This document shows positions 58,191 to 64,000 of a stretch of DNA of 64,000 bases, piece by piece (within the stretch, counting starts at the first letter, position 1; each line of letters opens with the position of its first letter). The DNA comes from Paragordius varius (Eukaryota > Nematomorpha). The position numbers and the translations under genes were made by a program. The notes under the pieces were generated by a model that was not told where the DNA came from, ran no database searches, and saw only the letters and a list, made by a program, of their open reading frames with translations. The stretch is taken from contig OZ176058.1 in the NCBI GenBank assembly GCA_964247055.1, forward strand, positions 434,001 to 498,000. The letters run 5' to 3'.

Positions 58191-58423
58191 AAATATTGTT
58201 CGATTTTATAATTAAAACAAAACTTACCTTGACCATCTACTTTTAATTAAAAATATTTATTTTTTAATACTAAAAACAACATGATATATATATATATATA
58301 AATATATAGATGTATAAATGTTGTGAGACCTTAAAATAATAAATAAAATAAATGTTAATTTTTCAAGGTAAAAATACTTTTTTATGTTACGGAAATATTT
58401 AAAAATATAGAAAAATATTATAT

Positions 58424-58462
<39 letters not shown>

Positions 58463-59609
58463 GTATTATTATAAATACTAAATATTAAAAATATAGAAAA
58501 AATGAAATATATATATATATATATTATAAATACTAAAAGCATTTTTGAACTATATCCAAATTTATATATTAGCCAACTTTCTGTCATAACATATTTATAT
58601 AAAAAATGTTGTTTTTTAAAAATTATATAACAAGCTAAAATTTTGTTAAATATACCTGTATTATATGTAAATATAGTTTTTATATAATATTTTTAAAATT
58701 AAAGTTTTTAGAAATAAAAAATTAATCAATAATCATTTTTTTCATTTTAGCCAATTTTGTCAATATATATATATTATATATATATTATATCAAATAAAAA
58801 TTTTATATTTTCTAATTATTTATATTAAAAATTAATTAATTTTATATAAAAATTTAAATTATTTCAAAAATTGTGATTTTTCCATTAGCTAGCATAAATA
58901 ATGTTTTTTTTCAATAACTATAAAATTACCCCTGTTTATAAAAATTAATATTTATAATTAATAAAAATATTTAATACTTAAATTTTTTAGTTAAAAATTA
59001 TATCGAAAGATAAAATTTTTATGTTAGCCAACTTAAAATTATAGTTTTTTTAAAAAATAATAAAAAAACTTATTTTAAAGCGTGTTAAAATAAAATAATT
59101 TAAAATAATATTTATATTTAATAAAAATAAGCTTATATTTATAGTAATAATATATTTTTTTGTTTAAAATTATTAAATATATATAATTGAGTATAAAAAT
59201 ATAAAAATGTGTGTTTAATACTACATAAACTATAAAATAGGTTAAATTACCGTATATTATTTTTTATTGATTTTTATATAACCTTATTATATATCTCTAA
59301 CAAAAAAATATATTTTAAATATGTATTGATTTAACAAAAAAAAATATATTTTAAATATGTATTGATTTAACAAAAAAAATATATTTTAAAATACAAACAT
59401 ATTTATATATAAAAAAAATAATTTTAAAATAATTAATTAGCAATGTTAAATTTTTTAAAATAAAAATAAATATTAATTATGAATTTTTTTTTAATTAAAT
59501 TTTTTCTGAAAATTGATTTTCGTAAAACTTAAAACAATCTACATATATATATATATATATATATATAGTATTATTATTATTTAAAATACCTGTAATAATA
59601 TTATTTTTT
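58191..59609. other. Very AT-rich gene-free stretch
   Basis: More than 1.4 kb with several (TA)n tracts (58430-58458, 58505-58522, 59543-59567) and a short tandem repeat 'aaatatgtattgatttaaca' (59310-59390, two to three units). No open frame, RNA gene or mobile-element terminus is recognised. Confidence 0.5.
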
Positions 59610-59727
59610 GACAGTAGGGTATAATAAAAACCAACAAAAGATTAAATTAAAACACATATTTCAATGTTTTAATAATTTTGTTTATTTAATTATGGCCCCA
59701 CTTTGTTCCATACTATACGCTACTGTA
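59610..59727. mobile_element. MITE-E, 118 bp
   Basis: Left end acagtagggtataataaaa; right end gttccatactatacgctactgt. It is short, with CAGTA-type tips and TA after the right tip. It is related by its termini to the inner arms of MITE-D. Confidence 0.65.
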
Positions 59728-60170
59728 AATATAGCCTTGATTTGTTTTTTATCATTATTTAAAACAGCTGAAATAACATAATAAATTAGTTATATTAATT
59801 AAACCCAAAATATTTATAAAATTATAATAATAACTTAAAAAACATGAAATTTTTCATAATTTTAATTGTAATAAGAATATTAATAAAATTAATAATCTAA
59901 AATGTAGGTTATAATTAAACATTAAAAAATATTGTATTTTTAAAATAAAAAAATTTAAAATATAATAATACAAAAAACTAAATATTTTTAGATATCAAAA
60001 AATAAATAAATTAAAAAAATTTATTTTTAAAACATAAAAATATATATTTCGCTTTTTGGCATGAATCATCAATAATATTTAACAAGAAATAGAAATAAGG
60101 CGAAGGTAAACAAATTATTATCAATATAAATAAATAAGAAAGATATATTGTTTAAAATTTTTTATTTAAT
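59728..60170. other. AT-rich spacer
   Basis: No gene; a lone cagctg at 59765. Confidence 0.4.
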
Positions 60171-60339
60171 ACAGTAGTGTATAGCATAAAACAATATTAG
60201 TCCATAAAAGTAAATGTATTTTTTTCAAAAGAGAAGATATTATGGATAAGTATATAATATATAAAACTGGGTTTGTTTTTTAAAAAACCTTTTTTATACA
60301 TTTATGGACTAATTATATTTTATACCATACGCTACTGTA
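60171..60339. mobile_element. MITE-E foldback, 169 bp
   Basis: acagtagtgtatagcataaa, 'tattagtccataaaagtaaa' pair with 'tttatggactaattatattt' and 'taccatacgctactgta'. The ends are flanked by TA. Confidence 0.75.
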
Positions 60340-60349
60340 TATACAAATA

Positions 60350-60350
<1 letters not shown>

Positions 60351-60383
<33 letters not shown>

Positions 60384-60414
60384 AGGTGTAAAATAAATAT
60401 TATTGATAAAATAA

Positions 60415-60457
<43 letters not shown>
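60351..60457. repeat. Two (TA)n tracts
   Basis: Pure TA/AT runs at 60351-60381 and 60423-60457 are separated by ~40 bp of AT-rich sequence. Confidence 0.95.
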
Positions 60458-60460
<3 letters not shown>

Positions 60461-61040
60461 TGGTTTTTGTGTTTTGTTTTTGCTATTTTATTGTGAAATC
60501 AATCATTTTTGTTTTTTTGTAATATTCGCCGCAAATTTATAATATTAATTGTGCAGGTAAAATATTTTTTTAGAATATATTTTAATTAAATATTTTAATA
60601 TTAATTGGAATTTTTGATATTATAATAATGTTTTTTTATTAATTGTATTTTAAATATAAATTGGAATCTTTTTGATATATTTTAAAATATAATTATAATT
60701 TTTTTAATATCAGAAATTATATTTTGATGTTTCGAAAATAAAATTTTTTTGATGTGAAATCCTAATTCCATAAAACATTAAATATGTTAAATTTCATTTC
60801 TGATAATTTATATTCTGATGCTTTTATAATTAGGAATGATTTAATATATAAAATTTTTATGTAAATGCAATACTTATTTTTAATTTGCAAAAACTACTAT
60901 TAATACATTATTAATTTATAATGGATAAAATTTGTATATAAATTGTAAAAAAGAGATTTTTTGAATTTTAGTTAACCGTAAACTATATTACAGTAAATTA
61001 GAATTCGTTACATATATTATGAAATTTAATTAAAATTAAG
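60458..61040. other. AT-rich spacer
   Basis: No gene or mobile element is recognised. 'tattcgccgcaaatttata' near 60525 is the most complex part. Confidence 0.4.
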
Positions 61041-61342
61041 CTTAAAAATTAATGTTATATGGATGAAACATGATATAAAGACAATATTTTTTTCTAAAAA
61101 ACAACCACATACTGTTTAAAACCTTTATTTTTCCAAATATAACTTATTGTTTTAAGCTATAATATGAGATAGATAGATATTTATTAGTAATACAATCATT
61201 TATATAATATGCAGCCTTAAACAATTAGATATATAAAAATAACTTATAATTTAAAAAGTATGGCTGGTTGTCTTTTAGAGAAAAATATTTGTCTGTATAT
61301 TTTTACCTTTTGTCCATCCGTATAATTTCATTTTTTACTGTA
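61041..61342 (+). mobile_element. MITE-A
   Basis: The left tip is diverged (aaaaattaatgttatatgga); the right end is ataatttcattttttactgta. Confidence 0.7.
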
Positions 61343-61550
61343 ATATAACATTTTAGTTTTTGCCCATTTAAAATAAATTTAATCAAAAATGTTGTTCAAT
61401 ATCAATTTTATATAAATTTTTTCAATTATATTTTTGCAATTTATATAGAGTCTCGAACAGGCTACCTCTGATTTAAACATTATTTTAAACCGATTTTTTC
61501 CTTTTTCACTTAAAATTTTAAAAAAACATTTTAATTTTAACCTTAGGTAA

Positions 61551-61585
<35 letters not shown>

Positions 61586-62339
61586 GTTTTAATGAAAATA
61601 ATAAGTTAATCTTTATAAATTATTGCGACCACCTGTATAAGTAATATATGTCTTACAAAATATTGAGATTATGCGGGCAAAACGTGAAAATTATAAAAGA
61701 CAATTATTTTTTTAAAAGACAATAATTATTTTTATAACCATCTTGAAGTTTTTAAATAAATACTTTTTTTGAAAATATACGGTAAAAATTTAAAGACAAA
61801 TATTTTTATCTAAAAGATAACCATATTTTTTAAATCTTGATTTTTTAAATATAACTCATTGTTTCAAACAACAAAGTATAAAATAGAGATCTATATTAAT
61901 AACACAATTAATGTAATATTATATAATTGAAAATTAATGCGTTAGCTTAAAAAGATGTTGCACTTGGTCAAAAAAATGTTGCATTTGACTGCAAAAATGA
62001 CATAGAATTAACTCATTTTATCAAGCCCTTTTTCCAATTTTGAATAGTTTTAATATATAATCTTTAACAACATATTTATTTTGAATGTTTTGTGGACGAT
62101 TAAGTAAATAACTTGCCGTTTAAAAAGTTGTGTTTTTGGGTAAAATTTAATTTCAATGAATAACTTATGTTATCACAGTTCTTTAATATCTAGAGTCCAA
62201 AATTGGGAAGCATACTCAATTACAAACAGTTGATCTTAAAATCCTTTAAAATAAAATCTGTTGTTAAAATATTATCCTAAACTTTTTTAACTACATATGT
62301 GCTTAAAAGCCTAAGATTACATATTTTTGAAATCTCCTA
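61343..62339. other. Gene-free spacer with decayed MITE-A pieces
   Basis: A (TA)n tract is at 61555-61583. MITE-A arm fragments occur at ~61660-61740 and ~61780-61915. The stretch 61930-62330 is unassigned and of higher complexity ('gatgttgcacttggtcaaaa', 'gtttaaaaagttgtgttttt'), with no open frame. Confidence 0.45.
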
Positions 62340-62602
62340 GTAAAAAATTTATACGGACAAAATGTAAAAAGATAAAGACAAATTTTTTTCCAAAAGACAA
62401 CCATACTTATTTAAACCTTAATAATTTTAATGATAACTTATTGTTTTGATTTTTCAAAATTTAAAATAAGTATATATTGGTAACACAGTCAATTATACCT
62501 ATTTGTTGTTAAATGCCTTTAATAGAATAAATTAAGGTTTAAAAAAGTTCGGTCGTCTTTTGAAAAAAATTTGTCTTTAAATTTTAACATTTTGTCCGTA
62601 TA
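62340..62602 (+). mobile_element. MITE-A, both tips damaged
   Basis: Left arm gtaaaaaatttatacggaca; right arm cattttgtccgtatac; centre 'ggtaacacagtcaattata'. It is the last element before the second gene. Confidence 0.65.
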
Positions 62603-62902
62603 CAGAAGGTAAAATGGCCATTGCGCCTTAAAATACCCCAAAAGATAAAGTAAATATTTTTCCGCAAATGGGAAATGAAACACTTTTACAAACTTATAAA
62701 AAATTGATTGTCTAATGCTACCTTTTTTTAAAAATAATTAAGGTAAGTTAATATATGTATTTCGAAACATTTCAGATCTATGAAATATTTTATATATAAT
62801 TTTCTTAAGTTTTTTTATTTTATACTATTTTAATTCCATAAAATATAAATATATATATATTTCAAAAAATTTTACAGGTAAAGAGCAATTAACAAGCAAA
62901 AA
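62603..62902 (+). promoter_or_regulatory. 5' region of the second gene
   Basis: It contains a less AT-rich stretch ('aaaatggccattgcgcctta', 62612-62631) that may be promoter or leader. At 62871-62883, 'tttacag|gtaaag' can be read either as an acceptor opening a leader exon at 62878 or as a perfect donor closing an upstream leader exon. The sequence alone does not decide. Confidence 0.35.
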
Positions 62903-62977
62903 ATGACAATTTTGAAGTCTTGTTGCCTGTGTTTTTCCCTTCGACAGGGAAGCATGATATCTGGAATCATAACTTTG
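62903..62977 (+). CDS. First coding exon of a DUF4728-like membrane protein
   Basis: Twenty-five codons, MTILKSCCLCFSLRQGSMIS then GIITL, end at a consensus donor TTG|gtaaag. A Cys-Cys-x-Cys cluster, then Ser-Leu-Arg-x-Gly, then the start of a hydrophobic helix resembles the N-termini of the small four-helix insect proteins of the DUF4728 type, which are also broadly like LAPTM or MARVEL-type tetraspan proteins. The remaining exons lie beyond the window. The codons are more balanced in G+C than their surroundings, supporting a real exon. The family call is from memory of the motif pattern; a tetraspanin-like start is the alternative. Confidence 0.55.
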
Positions 62978-63031
62978 GTAAAGATTATGAAAAAATTTTA
63001 TAAAAATTAAATATTTTTATTTTCATTTTTT

Positions 63032-63314
63032 ACAGTAAAAATTGAAATTATGTAAATTATAAGGACAAACATATTTTTCTAAGTGATAACCATTTGTCTA
63101 ATCATTTTTAGATATAACTGATTATTTTAAAATGCAAAGTAGGATAATAGTAATATATATTGATAACACAATCAATTATATAATTTGCATGAATCAACTA
63201 ATAAAGTTATTAAAATAATCATGATATAAATAGTATGGGGTTGTTTTTTCGAAAAAAAACGTTTGTCTTTATAGTTTTACGTATTGTCCATATTATAATT
63301 TCAATTTTTACTGT
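63032..63314 (+). mobile_element. MITE-A in first intron of the second gene
   Basis: Left end acagtaaaaattgaaattat, then a short 'gtaaattat' duplication; right end ataatttcaatttttactgt. It lies 55 bp downstream of the exon donor. Confidence 0.75.
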
Positions 63315-63785
63315 AAGATATATTACGAATTTTTACTAGTTAAGTTGTAGAAATTTGAAAATATTTATTCAGAATTGTCTAAAAAACCAATTTAAATTTC
63401 ATTTAAAATTCAAAAATATATATACTTTTTAAAATTTTGAAAAGCAGTCTGTATTTTATAATAGGTTTTAAAAATTATTACCTATAACATAATTATTATA
63501 CAATAATTATAAAGTTATATATATATAATTTATATATTTATCTGAAAATGAAAAAATTTTTTTTTAAGTTTTGAAAAAAAAACGTATTTTTAGCTTTTTA
63601 TAGCTTTACACCTGTATAAATATTGGAAACATCTTTATAACCTTATTTTTGCACCTGTTGAGTTTTTCAATAAAAATTTTATTTCAAAAATCAATAATAT
63701 ATGGATAAAAAAATAATTTTTAATTAATATGTAAAAATATGGGTAGATTTAAGAATAAGTCTTAAATTTCAAGAAATTTCAAGAT
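63315..63785. other. Intronic AT-rich spacer
   Basis: No second exon of the 62903 gene and no repeat are recognised here. Confidence 0.4.
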
Positions 63786-64000
63786 ACAGTAAAATTTGAA
63801 GTTATACGGACACAATGTGAAATTATAAAGACAAACATTTTTTTCAAAAGACAACCTATACTTTTTAAACCTTAGTATATCCTATAAAAAACATTTAATT
63901 AAAATCGTAAAATATATAATTGATTGTGTTACCAATTACAATTCTATATTATATTTTGCAGTTTTAAACAACGATTTATATTAAAAAAATTCAAGATTGA
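63786..64000 (-). mobile_element. MITE-A, cut by window end
   Basis: Left end acagtaaaatttgaagttat; reversed centre 'gattgtgttaccaattaca'; the right arm lies beyond the window. Confidence 0.7.

Noticed and set aside
6966-63990. Transposase gene for MITE-A
   Set aside because: No frame long enough or with DDE-type or helix-turn-helix features is present; all copies are about 300 bp or shorter.
1-64000. tRNA, rRNA, snRNA or snoRNA genes
   Set aside because: I looked for tRNA A/B-box text, rRNA-like GC-richer conserved blocks and C/D boxes in the RPS10 introns and saw none I could defend. A covariance-model search would be needed to exclude a snoRNA in introns 1-3.

Overview
This is an extremely AT-rich (clearly above 80 percent A+T by eye), intron- and repeat-rich nuclear segment of a eukaryote, most likely an arthropod. 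The only genes I can support are a spliced cytosolic ribosomal protein eS10 (RPS10) gene on the + strand and, at the right end, the first coding exon of a short Cys-rich membrane protein that resembles the insect DUF4728 family. There is no bacterial-style gene packing. No open frame outside RPS10 looks like a gene: the longest is 98 codons and lies in repeats.

Layout. Positions 1-660 hold a diverged ~250-bp tandem repeat. Positions ~720-6700 hold a ~240-bp satellite whose monomers carry two CAGCTGATCTG boxes. Positions 6720-21400 are a dense mosaic of short inverted-repeat elements. Positions 21500-38150 repeat the same order (250-bp repeats, shorter satellite array at 22075-25600, the same junction sequence, the same mosaic), so the left 38 kb is an old tandem segmental duplication of roughly 17-21 kb. 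The mosaic is dominated by MITE-A, a ~280-bp Tc1/mariner-like non-autonomous element with TA flanks and ~90-bp terminal inverted repeats; I place more than 40 full or partial copies. Other families are MITE-B (foldback with 21-bp internal repeats), MITE-C, MITE-D/E (hairpins around CAGTAGTGTATGG) and larger cassettes repeated as blocks.

Positions 39766-45494 hold RPS10 with four coding exons (151 codons). Intron 1 contains five broken or partial tandem copies of exon 2. The 3' part of the gene (intron 2, exon 3, intron 3, exon 4, downstream repeats) is duplicated at ~47690-51720. The duplicate exon 3 differs from the original only at three synonymous sites, and the duplicate exon 4 changes the last residue from Met to Ile. 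The duplicate lacks its own exons 1 and 2, so it can only serve as an alternative 3' end of the same gene or be a relic.

Positions 51700-62340 are again mobile-element mosaic and TA microsatellites. The second gene starts at 62903 and continues beyond the window. All element names (MITE-A to E, cassettes D and F) are local labels; repeat boundaries and copy counts come from reading by eye and are approximate.
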